Of a stretch of DNA of 64,000 bases, positions 1 through 9,708 are shown one piece after another. Within the stretch, counting starts at the first letter, position 1; each line of letters begins with the position of its first letter. The notes beneath the pieces were generated by a model. The model saw only the letters and a program-made list of their open reading frames with translations. It searched no databases and was not told where the DNA came from. Made by a program: the position numbers and the translations under genes. The stretch lies in assembly GCA_002099365.1 (NCBI GenBank), contig MSED01000005.1, positions 62,001 to 126,000 on the forward strand. The letters run 5' to 3'. Source of the stretch: Phialophora verrucosa. Lineage: Eukaryota > Ascomycota > Eurotiomycetes > Chaetothyriales > Herpotrichiellaceae.

Positions 1-1564
1 CAGCTTTCAAGGCGGCATACAGCTTCTGAACTGCATAAGTCTGCTGGTCCGGCGAAGTGGCGATGAGACGAATGAAAGATGAGAGGATTTGCTCCTTGAC
101 GTGGTTTCCGGCTAGCTTGACCACCCTCAACAAAGTGTCAATGTGCCAGCGCTTGTTCGGAGCGTAACGCTCTGCAGCAATACCGATCTGCGTGGTCATG
201 ATAGGTTTGAACTCGGTGTCTGCAACCTCCAAGAATGCCAAAAGCTCTCGTATCAGAACTCGCACGTTGTCTTCGCGGATCAAGGTAAAGCTAAGATCGA
301 GTGCTCGTCGACGAATAGAGATGTCGGGGTCTCGCAAACATTCAAGGATAGTGTTTCGGTGCCTTTGTACTGCATTTGGCTCGATGGCCACCACTTTGAT
401 CAACGTGTTGAGCGCAACGTATCGGATGTTGTTGTCTTTGTTGGCCAAGAACTTCCCGAGGATGTTCACGCCCAGTACGCGGAGTCCGGAGTCGGCCTCG
501 ATGTCGAGGATGGTAAGAACTGCTTCGTACAAGATGGCATTCCCGACGTTCTTGGTGGATTCGGTGTTGGTAGCAACTTGTGCAAGAATGTCGTTGATTT
601 GTTCGCTGATACCCGTGTCTCCACGTCCAAGCACTCGGAATAGCCGCAGAATCTTGACTTGCAGGAAAGGATCGGTGATACCGGAGACGTCGTGTTCTGG
701 CGTATAACCTGAGCTTGTCAGGCTCTTCAACGTCCGTACCAGGTGTGGGACGACTGGCCGGAACATCTCCACGACTCCTTCTTCACCGCCTTCTGCTTCG
801 TCTGCCTCGCACATACTGGTAATCAAGGTTAAGCCGCATAACAGAACTCCGTGATTCCTGTCCTGAAGTAGGGCTTTTGCCTTCTCTAGGAAATGTTCCT
901 GAAGATCGGGGACTTTCCGACATATTTTCATGGCACAGAGAGCGGCTTTTCGACGGATGTAAGGGTTGGCGGTAGAAATGAGGGTTTCGACTTCGGGGAA
1001 AAGATCTCTCGACATTTCAATGGAGGCAATGTTGCCCAGCGTGCAGAGTGCAAGCCCGACAACATATTGATTTGAATGGTTGAGATCGCTATGCAAGAAT
1101 TAGTGTATTCCATGAGTCGGCCGATGTGCTACGTACTTCTTCAGTGAATTCGTGACGAGTGTGAGGACTTCCTGATTCTCGTCCAGCAAGAGCATAGTCC
1201 CCAGGTAGCCGAGTCGCTTGTCCGCAAACCGAGGAGAAGCCAGCAGTTTGAGGCATTCTATCTGGCCAAAGTGGGTCCGTTCGCCGAGGGTAAAGAGATA
1301 TAAGAGCTTCGCAACATTGTTCCTCCTACTGACAGTCAGATTGAGGCCCCTGGTGAACCATTCGGAACGATTGACCTGATGTTTGAGTCTCCGCTCTCTT
1401 CCCGAAAACTCGCTCGAATCGCAGCACTTTCTTTCTGGACTACCGCTCGCTCGTCCGCGATGGTCTTGGAGGCTCGTACGTTACGAATGAATTGCTTTAC
1501 TGGGAATACGTCAGCGAGTTGGCGACGCATACTAGGCGCGAGGAGAAGGCGTACGAGATGTCAT
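1..1564 (-). CDS. APL4: AP-1 complex subunit gamma (gamma-adaptin), partial: C-terminus beyond left edge
   Basis: Large subunit of the AP-1 clathrin adaptor, which sorts cargo at the trans-Golgi network and endosomes. Exons read on the minus strand: 1564-1555, 1499-1376, 1328-1137 and 1088 to the edge; the spliced frame is open throughout. The protein begins [15 protein letters not shown] and continues through the adaptin N-terminal signature ([60 protein letters not shown]), then armadillo-like helices. The first coding exon is only 10 nt (MTSL minus the last two bases); the start is fixed because splicing 1554-1500 restores the conserved SLKQFIR start of the family. The hinge and ear domains would lie outside the window. 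About 440 residues are visible. Identity is firm. Confidence 0.95.
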
Positions 1565-1946
1565 GGCTGTTCACGCTGACCCGGGGGAGGGGTCGTTCAA
1601 CTCTGGTCACTCTTTCATCGGTATGGGTTCGTCAGGTTTTGTGTCGGCGTGACTGGAAGGCCAGAGAGATTTCAAAGGCTCAATTGCGATTGGGATCAAC
1701 GTGGGATGTGTCTGGTCAAAGAGTAGGTGACCGAGAGTTCAATTGTTGGTTCAAGAACATTTCACAGACAGTCGCAGAAGTGTCCTTCGACCTCAGCCAA
1801 TCGGAGAAGGAGCCTTTGAAGTAGCCTAGTCCCGGACTGTCCAGACCATCACTTGTCTAGTCCTCCATTCACTTCTCGCCCCTTTCCACTATCGCTTTGC
1901 TCGAAATGTGATCTCCGTTGACTTTCTCGTGTTGCCATGCCAGGAT
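1565..1946. promoter_or_regulatory. Divergent promoter between gamma-adaptin and Zn2Cys6 gene
   Basis: About 380 bp separate two divergent start codons, so both promoters and leaders must fit here. No clear TATA box or repeat was seen. Confidence 0.5.
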
Positions 1947-3764
1947 ATGTCAAAGTACTCCCGTAGAGGATGTTCCACCTGCAGGAGCGTCCACGTGAAG
2001 TGTGATGAGAAACGACCTGCATGCTCAAGATGTACGCTCCTTAATTCAATCTGAGAAGTTGAAAGCCCTTGGCTGATATGTTCAGGCATGAATCGAGGAC
2101 TCCTATGCCCCGGCTACCAACGTCCACTTCGCTGGTCACAAAAGTATGAGAGAACTGCACGGGTGACGACTTCAGCTTGCGTATCACCGACTCTAAACTT
2201 GTCCACCCCTGTGTCGCAAAGCCCGTCACCTTCCGACAGGTCAGGGAAGCTAGCATCTTCGAGAACGACTAGTCCTGCAATCCTCTCTGGAAGTGGTCTT
2301 GATGCCTTAGAGGGCCTTACACAGCCCTCTGGCTTTCCGGCTGTCCCAGCAGAGGAATCGTTTTCATGCGCGTCTCGATCGATCAGTCTCCGGATAGCAT
2401 CTGCTCGCCGGGTGTCGCCATCCGCCATTCCAGAATCTGCCCTCTTTGTTCAATGCTACTCTAGCATTCTTGCTAGGGTATTGTCAATTTACGATGGCCT
2501 CTTTAACCCCTTTCGCGCTGCAGCACTGTCTACGTGGCGCCGGTCGTCCTTGCTCTTCTCCGCCTTCAAGTTCTTTGTTGGGATATATCGAGTAGGCTGC
2601 GGTTCAAGTTTGCAACTTCGCCTTGCAATGGATGAAGCGCGCCTCGAAACCCTGGGCCAACTCTCTGCTAACCTCTCATCAATCAGCAACCGAGTCGCCG
2701 CTCAAAACAATGAAGTTCTGCTTGTCATCAACATGTTCGGTCTCAGTAGCAGCTGGTATGACTTGAGCGATCTGGGCCTGGAGCATTACACTGCTGCAGC
2801 AACACTTGTACGAGAGGGTCATGGTATCACGTCTAGAAACCGCCGATTCTTTGAAGAGTTTCTAGTCTACTGGTGGATGATGCTGTCATTTGCTTATGGT
2901 TCAGACCCGCGCCACGCCCAAAAGCCCCCAACCCTGAGCCACAGAAGCTCTATTGAACCGCGAATGCCTCACCCGTTGACAGGTGTGTCGCCAGAGTCTC
3001 AACTCCTGCTCGGAATGGTTGCGAGGCTGGTCCTCAGCCAGCGCCGAATGGCCTTAGAGCAGGATACCACCACATCGGATGCGGCTCTAAGATCGTCGGA
3101 GAACGTCAAAACGGCCCAGCATCTGGAACACGAGCTGTTCTCTCTGCAGCTCCCACCAGCTGACCTGATTCTGGACCCGTGCGATCCTCACACCTCCGTG
3201 CAGGATTTGATTGTGATCGCTCGGGCATACAGGATGGGCGGCCTCCTCCTTCTGTACCATGCTTATCCAGATCTTCTTACCAACAAGGCATATCGCAGTG
3301 CTTCGTTCAACGCTACGGTTCCTATTGTCACCACTCCCGAGGAGAGAAGAAGTCACCTCAGGTCGCTTGCGTATGACATCTTGCATTTGCTGGGACAGAT
3401 CTCCCCAACCTCTGGCACTCGGACAATCGAAGCCATTCTGCTAGTAATAGTGTCTGGAGAACTCTCACTCAAAGCCGATGCCGCTCTGTCTCTCACGAGC
3501 ATCACGACGATGGAGACATTCTCCTACTCATCTTCAAACACAGGAGCTTACGCGAGCTCGGAAGCAGGTACACGGCAAGCCGTGCTGCAAGCCAGGACTG
3601 TTATCATTGCGCGATTCGAGCGAATACAGGCAATCTTGCCCTTCAACACGATTCGCCGCATGAGGTCTCTTGTACTTGAGACGTGGCGGCTGATGGACAG
3701 CGGCTTCCACGTTTCCTGGCTTGATTTGCTGATTAGGAACAAGTGGGAGTTTTTAATGATTTGA
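1947..3764 (+). CDS. Zn(II)2Cys6 transcription factor, Fungal_trans_2-like
   Basis: Fungal-specific nuclear regulator. Exons 1947-2031 and 2086-3764 (587 aa). The intron interrupts the zinc cluster: joining T|GC restores the fifth cysteine, giving C9-x2-C12-x6-C19-x6-C26-x2-C29-x6-C36, an exact Zn2Cys6 spacing. A Ser/Thr/Pro-rich linker (about residues 45-150) follows. The rest resembles the helical Fungal_trans_2 regulatory domain (ISNRVAAQNNEVLLVINMFG, SSWYDLSDLGLEHYTAAATL). The ATG at 1947 is chosen because the nearby ATG at 1937 is out of frame. An ORF-preserving intron near 2570-2620 is possible, since the sequence there is a poor family match. The gene is followed 192 bp downstream, same strand, by a quinone reductase. 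The target genes are unknown. Confidence 0.88.
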
Positions 3765-3956
3765 AGACGAGAATTGAACGGAGCACCATGGCGGCGGGTA
3801 ACTCCGTACCATGGGCGTTCGAACGCGCTAATAGTGCAGCAGAAAGCTCTCGATCTTCCAGATCTACTTGGTTTATATATTTCTTCCCAATTTTATCGTT
3901 TCTTTCTGCAGTCCGCCGTCCGCGTCACCGGGTCTGCGCTACTCAGGCTCTCCGCT

Positions 3957-4619
3957 ATGCACGTTCTCGTGGTCATCTGTCATCTAAACCAGGACTCCTT
4001 TACGCACGCTATCGCCGAGCAGGTGGTCAAAGGGGCACAGAGCGAGGGTCATACTACGAAAGTCGTCGACCTGTACGAGGATGGTTTTCAGCCGGTTTTC
4101 ACACCTCGCGACTGGGAGCAATTTGACGGAGTCCCGATGACGAAGGATGTACTCGAGCAACAACGCTTCGTGGAAGAGTCGGATGCTATCTTTATCGTCT
4201 TTCCGATCTGGTGGTACGGGATGCCAGCCATGCTCAAGGGCTGGCTCGACAGGGTTTGGTCGGCTGGCTGGTGCTACAAGTCGGAACGAAACCCCGAGGG
4301 CACTCTACTCTCCCACCGTCCATGCACCGTCTTCGCCTTGGCAGGAGCAACTTCGAGTCAGCTAAAACGATGGGGTTACGACACTCATATGCTTCATCTT
4401 TGGCGATATGGTGTCTTCGGCTATTGTGGGTTCGAGCCTCTCAGAATCACAATTCTGGATGATTGTTCTTACCCTGAGTTTGGGAAGCACGCGGGACACT
4501 TGCAGACAGCGTATGAAGCGGGACAGAAAATCGGTCGTGATCCTGAAGCACTGCCAGGTATCAAGCCGTTTCTGGACAAAGGCCTCAACATCAAGGGTGA
4601 GAAGTATGTCGAAGAATGA
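3957..4619 (+). CDS. NAD(P)H:quinone oxidoreductase, flavodoxin-2 fold (MdaB-like)
   Basis: Single-exon gene of 220 aa. It starts with a beta strand and FMN-binding loop (MHVLVVICHLNQDSFTHAIA), followed by the flavodoxin_2 signature FPIWWYGMPAMLKGWLDRVW and a glycine-bearing second loop (LAGATSSQLKRWGYDTHM). The family transfers two electrons from NAD(P)H to quinones, so semiquinones are not formed. The ATG at 3957 is the first that places the conserved strand at the N-terminus; the frame stays open further upstream, but those residues match nothing in the family. A TATATA stretch near 3874 fits a promoter. Position next to a regulator and a Rieske oxygenase suggests a role in handling aromatic or quinone compounds, by context only. 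Confidence 0.88.
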   Translation: MHVLVVICHLNQDSFTHAIAEQVVKGAQSEGHTTKVVDLYEDGFQPVFTPRDWEQFDGVPMTKDVLEQQRFVEESDAIFIVFPIWWYGMPAMLKGWLDRVWSAGWCYKSERNPEGTLLSHRPCTVFALAGATSSQLKRWGYDTHMLHLWRYGVFGYCGFEPLRITILDDCSYPEFGKHAGHLQTAYEAGQKIGRDPEALPGIKPFLDKGLNIKGEKYVEE

Positions 4620-5194
4620 GCCTCAGCATTGTGCCACTTGCATCGCTTAGATAGGCCGCTCGGTACATGGGAAGCCCCCAATCTAGAGATCGTATCTCTT
4701 CATCCTTTCCAACCACGCCGCCCATAGTTGTGCACGAAGACGAGCTGTACTCCGCACACCGCCTGGGTGTCGTGATGGCGCCATGCCCGCTTGGCGGCTG
4801 GAAGGCATCTAACTCCGTCGGGCCGGGATAATCATGTTGTGCTTCATTGGCTACGAGCTCTGCACTTTACCAGATTCAACTGAAAATTGCGAACATCCTG
4901 GTCTGCGCAGCTGCTCCAAGACTTCGACTTCCAACGTGGCTCAAGTCGAGAAGTTCCAATGGCCTTATCCGCCTATCAATGGCGCAGGTAGCGTTTCCCG
5001 ACTGAAGACGGTATGAGCGGCCAGATCTTGGGAAGCCAAAAACCCCAGTTCTCTGGCCCTTGCAACTCCATGTATTGTAACAGCGTACGTCGGATATAAG
5101 TATCATTTCATCAGAATCATTTCGCAGTTGTTCCTGAGTTCGTGGTTTCTTGTAAGGTGCAGCAAACCATTTTAAAATTGAGATCCCCGCCAAC
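4620..5194. promoter_or_regulatory. Intergenic region with TATA box for the Rieske oxygenase gene
   Basis: About 575 bp without a convincing gene. GATATAAG at 5093-5100 lies 95 bp before the ATG at 5195 and is a good TATA candidate. Confidence 0.5.
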
Positions 5195-6573
5195 ATGGGC
5201 AGCATTGACACGAGCTGTGACAGCGGAAGTGGCCATGGCCCAACGGTGAATACCCTTCCGGCATCGTGGTATCGAGAGGAGGGCATGTTCGAACTTGAGA
5301 AGCGAGCGATCTTCTCGAAACGCTGGATGTGTGTCTCCCATGCTTTGCGATTCAAAGAAGTCGGAGAGTTCGTGAACTTCGAGATTGCCGGTTACAAGTT
5401 TTTCGTCATTCGCGACCGGCAAAAGGAACTAAAGGCGTTCTTGAACCTTTGTCGGCACAGAGCATATCCCGTCATCGAGAAAGGGAGCGGCGAGGGCGGC
5501 AAGGTCAGCATTTTGGCCTGCAAGTATCATGGCGAGTGCCGACGCCGCAAGGAAACTGGTCCTCGAACTGACGATTATCTTCAGGCTGGTCTTATGGTTT
5601 GTCTGGAAACCTCGCAAAAGCCCCCCGCTTTGAGACGGTGGACAACTTTGACAGAACAAAGTACTCTCTATATCCCGTTCACCTTCGGTTGGACAGACTT
5701 GGGTTCGTCTGGGTGAATCTTGACGCTAACAACCCGCCGACCGTTCCCTGGGAAGACCATTTCGACGGCGTTGATAAACAGCCACGGCAGAAAGATTTCA
5801 GCATGGACGATTTCGAGTTCGACCACGCATGGGAGCTAGAAGGCGAGTACAACTGGAAGGCCATGGTCGACAACTACAACGAGGTGAGGACAGGGGCTCC
5901 GCAGCAGCTATTGACCCGCGACTGACATCCTCAGTGTTATCATTGCACAACAGCACATCCTGGCATTCTGGCAACGACCAAATTGGATACCTACGATGTC
6001 AAGGGTATCAAAGGGTTTATTGAACACTATTCAGAGCCATTGGACAGCGTCGAGCACAAGTACGGAGTACAGCCAACATACTTCTTCCCGAACGCGGCTA
6101 TCTTGATATCGTATGTGTGTATCACCGCGGCGAGGCTCTGCTGACATCTCCGCAGTGACGGGATAACCTACCTCACTCGGTTTGCGCCCAAGTCGGCCAC
6201 ATCCCTGAAGCTCGAGTACGAGGTCTATCGGCATAAGGATTGCACCCAGGAAGACTTCGACACCATGAATCCCTTCTTCAAACAAGTCGAGAATGAAGAT
6301 GTGGGTCTCTGCAACGCCGTGCAGCAGAACCTCAACATGGACACCTATATCCAAGGGCCACTTCACCCGCACAACGAAAAGGGGGTCATCTACTTCAAGA
6401 ACATTGTCAAGGACGTGCTGTACAAACACATGGCGGAAGAGCAGAAGGCTGGGAGGAAGATATACCCTGCTCGAAGGAGTGCCGAGAAGAATGACGAGAT
6501 AGCAGAGGAAGAGGCATTCTGTCGTCTCGCGTGTGATGGAAACAGTGGTCAGCGAGAGATTCCCCAGTGGTGA
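5195..6573 (+). CDS. Rieske [2Fe-2S] oxygenase alpha subunit, choline monooxygenase-like
   Basis: Exons 5195-5531, 5585-5883, 5935-6110 and 6156-6573 (409 aa). The Rieske cluster ligands are C86-x-H88 and C109-x2-H112; the mononuclear iron site begins at NECYHCTTAHP with H215 and H220. The family inserts oxygen into aromatic rings or methyl-ammonium compounds; the nearest fungal relatives are usually called choline monooxygenase, but the substrate cannot be told from sequence. The first intron must be GC-AG: only a splice from G5531 to 5585 rebuilds KYHGWSYGL; every nearby GT donor breaks the frame. Spacing between the Rieske half-sites is about three residues longer than in the plant choline enzymes. 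It follows a Zn2Cys6 factor and a quinone reductase on the same strand. Confidence 0.92.
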
Positions 6574-7000
6574 TCGGCCCCCAAACCGTAGGGTGCGCTC
6601 CGAACATCAGACCATATCAACCAGTTTTGCCCAACCCGACGCTGTCTCGTCCGTGTATTCGTAGACTCACTGCGGGTTAGAATCCCAAGATCGCCTCTGC
6701 TATGAGACCAAAGACCAACAAGTCACAAGAACACATGCTCGACCCAATCGGCGACGTGGTCGCAACCGACGCCGGGGGCTGACGTAGCTGACTCGTGCTG
6801 ATTGCTCCCACTTTCGGTAGAGGTTGGAGACGCGCGCATTCGGATTCAGGGAGCCCGAAAATCGTGCCATCTTACGTCTAGTAGCCAGGCCGTTGAGCCT
6901 CTGGATTTCTTGGTTCTTCGGAATCATGGGAGCCTGTTGTAACTCTCTGCTGCGTATCTGCACCCTTCTGTAACATATGTCTCTATCCCACACCTCCACA
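6574..7000. other. Intergenic region before sterol acyltransferase
   Basis: About 430 bp; nothing recognised beyond leader sequence of the next gene. An in-frame ATG at 6977 is a possible alternative start. Confidence 0.4.
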
Positions 7001-8675
7001 ATGGCTGCCGCCCGCTCTAGCAGTGAAGAACGAAACATCTTGCGCCCGCGACCGACCAGAGCACTGCCGGAGGCCTTCCGAGCTTCTGGCAATGGATTGA
7101 CTGTGAACGGCTACATTGATGTCCCGTCAGGTATATCGAGGTATGTTGTCATCACCTGGATTTCCGCCCTTTCTGACATGCGCCCGCAGTGGTCGCTCGA
7201 CACCCGTACCTCACGATGCGCCGCCTTCGGTCCAGAGTCTCTCCACGGCGCGGAAGGCTGCGCGTGCGCAAGCAAAGCACAGGCTGTTCCACACCATCAA
7301 CTACGTTCCACGAGTCTCCCACTTCGATCCGCAGAGCGAGTACCGAGATTTCCGAGGCTTCTTCGTGCTCTTTTGGATCAGCTTGACCATCATGGTCATC
7401 ACCACGGGGTTGCGCAATCTGAAAGAGACGGGCCACCCCTTGAGGGTCGAGGTCTATGAGCTGTTATCCAGAAATGTCATCTCCCTGGGGTTGAGCGATG
7501 CCGCAATGGTGGGAAGCTCTGCTTTGAGTCTGCCAATCCAGAAGCTGACGCGGGGCACGAACGGCGTACTGCGATGGCGAAGAGCTGGAATCTGGATCCA
7601 GAGCATATATCAGGCATTGTGGCTCACCTTGTGGGTGAGCTGGCCGTTCTTGCTCGATTGGACTTGGACGGCGCAGGTCTTCTTCGCCCTCCACACCTTG
7701 ACTTTCCTCATGAAGATGCACTCTTACGCATTCTACAACGGTCATTTGGCCGAGACAGAGCGACGACTGCAAGATCTCGACAAACCCGACACGGCAGACC
7801 TGGGCAAGGCCGTCAAATATCCAGGCTCTCCGTCACGGCTACGACAGTTGGATCCCGACAGCTCGCCGGAGGAAAAGGAGGCCGAGGAGGAGTTGTCGCA
7901 GCTTCGGCAAGACCTGGCCAAAGAGCTCACGTCTCCTCTTGGCCAAGTTACGTATCCGCAGAACCTGACATGGTACAACTACGCCGACTACGTCCTATGC
8001 CCAACGCTTTGCTACGAACTCGAGTACCCGAGGACTCAGAAGATCAGATGGGACGAGCTCTTCTACAAGACCCTTGCCGTCTTCGGCTGCATATTCCTCA
8101 TGATCACCATCAGCGAGGAGTTCATCACGCCCGTTCTGGCCGAGTCGGCAGCTCGCCTGAAGCTCGTCCAGTCGATCTCGGACAAGGCGCTCATCCTGGC
8201 GGAAACCACCAGCATGATGCTGTTCCCCTTCATGATCACCTTCCTGCTGGTCTTCCTCGTCATCTGGGAGTACATCCTTGGTGCTTTCGCCGAGATCACC
8301 TGCTTCGCCGACCGACACTTCTACTCCGACTGGTGGAACTCCAGCGACTGGCTCGAGTTCAGCCGTGAATGGAACATGCCAGTGTACCACTTCCTCCGAC
8401 GACACGTGTTCTTCTCCTCCAAGACATACTTCTCCACTCCAGTTGCGATGACGATCACCTTCCTGGTGAGTTCGCTAGGTCATGAGCTTATCATGGGCTG
8501 TATCACGAAGAAATTGCGCGGGTACGGCTTTTTTGCCATGATGCTGCAGCTGCCGATAGTGGCCCTGCAGCGAAGCAAGCTGGTTCGGGGCCGATGGGTG
8601 CTCAACAATGCTGCATTCTGGAGCAGTATGATCCTGGGATTGAGCATGATGTGCAGTCTGTACGTTCTCGTTTAG
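7001..8675 (+). CDS. ARE2: Sterol O-acyltransferase (ACAT/ARE, MBOAT family)
   Basis: Esterifies ergosterol and precursors with fatty acyl-CoA in the ER for storage in lipid droplets. Exons 7001-7140 and 7190-8675 (541 aa). Visible family marks: the FYSDWWNSSDW box, which matches the ACAT FYxDWWN motif, and SLGHELIMG, which carries the catalytic histidine of MBOAT enzymes. At least eight hydrophobic segments are present, for example FFVLFWISLTIMVITTGL and MLFPFMITFLLVFLVIWEY. An acidic linker (SSPEEKEAEEELSQ) lies mid-protein, as in yeast Are proteins. The ATG at 7001 is preferred for its context (CACAATGGC); the ATG at 6977 would add eight residues. Length fits the family. Confidence 0.94.
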
Positions 8676-9708
8676 ATGAGCACGTGTTGAATTGTGTGAA
8701 TAGTGCATAGTGCATAAAGAATAATACCCTGTAGCTAGACCTGTAGCATTTACCTATCAAGAGAGCTTCCCTTCAGCGTCGTTTTGATAGTTTTTCTTCC
8801 ACGCCCCTTTACTCGACAACTTTTTTCTATCCCCGCCACCTCTCAAAACCTCGATTAAGATCGCACTATACTAAGAAGGCCTAACTGAGTCCCCTTCCTT
8901 ATTATTAACATCTCTTAAAAACTCTCACTATCTCCTAGTAACACACTAGTTCACTATATAAAATGAGCTCTTCAGCACTGGCCCAAGCCAAGACGATCAC
9001 AACACCCAACAGCTACATATGGTGGTCACCTGAATGAGGACGCTGTACTCGTTCCCTCGGATCAAGGCCCCCTACCTCCCTCCCTCCTTTCATCCCACGG
9101 CAGGTTGAACTCCAAGATAAGAGAGCCATATTCATGACCAACACATCCTTTGCCCTGTGTGAAGATGTGTCCGAAGCTTTGCGCGCACAGAAATGGAGCT
9201 CTCCGGTCATCTTCCCATGTCCTGATTGATACCGACGTTCTTCCGCTCCGTTTTCCCAGCAGACACTAGTCGTCGCTAGCCCATCTACTTGTCATATGCT
9301 CTGGCAAACAGGATGTGTTCCGAGGACGCGAGGGTATCAGTTGACATGACGTAGATGAGACATCTATTGGCGGGCTATGAACAAAGCTATAGACAATGAT
9401 GGAACGAGCTGTCGTCCAGCATAACGACATATCCCTAGCTCTGGCAAGAGATGGTCCAGCAAGCTCTTTTGACAGCGGAGCTCTCCAAATCCCCCTCCCC
9501 TAGTGATGACAATCGCTAAATTCAATCCCATATATCCAAGATGCGAGGGTGACAAGGACCTGTCCATGGCTCCGGTGCCATAAGCCCCGAAACTCCAACG
9601 GCTCAACTGACTGACAGCCAAAGTCCGCCATGATCCGTGCCACAGGCTATATTCGACCTGAGCCTTATGCAGAACCAAACAAAGAAGCTAGTGATCGGAG
9701 AAGAGTAT
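8676..9708. other. Intergenic region, convergent 3' flanks
   Basis: About 1 kb between the ends of convergent genes. From about 8790 to 8970 the plus strand is notably poor in G (runs of C, T and A, with TTATTATTAACATC and TATATAAAA). No coding signal recognised. Confidence 0.4.

Noticed and set aside
7574..8368. Plus-strand ORF of 264 residues
   Set aside because: Out-of-frame shadow of the sterol acyltransferase.
8790..8970. G-poor, AT-richer stretch considered as a repeat-induced mutation relic
   Set aside because: Only about 180 bp, no transposon similarity seen, and TpA/CpA counts were not computed; insufficient support.
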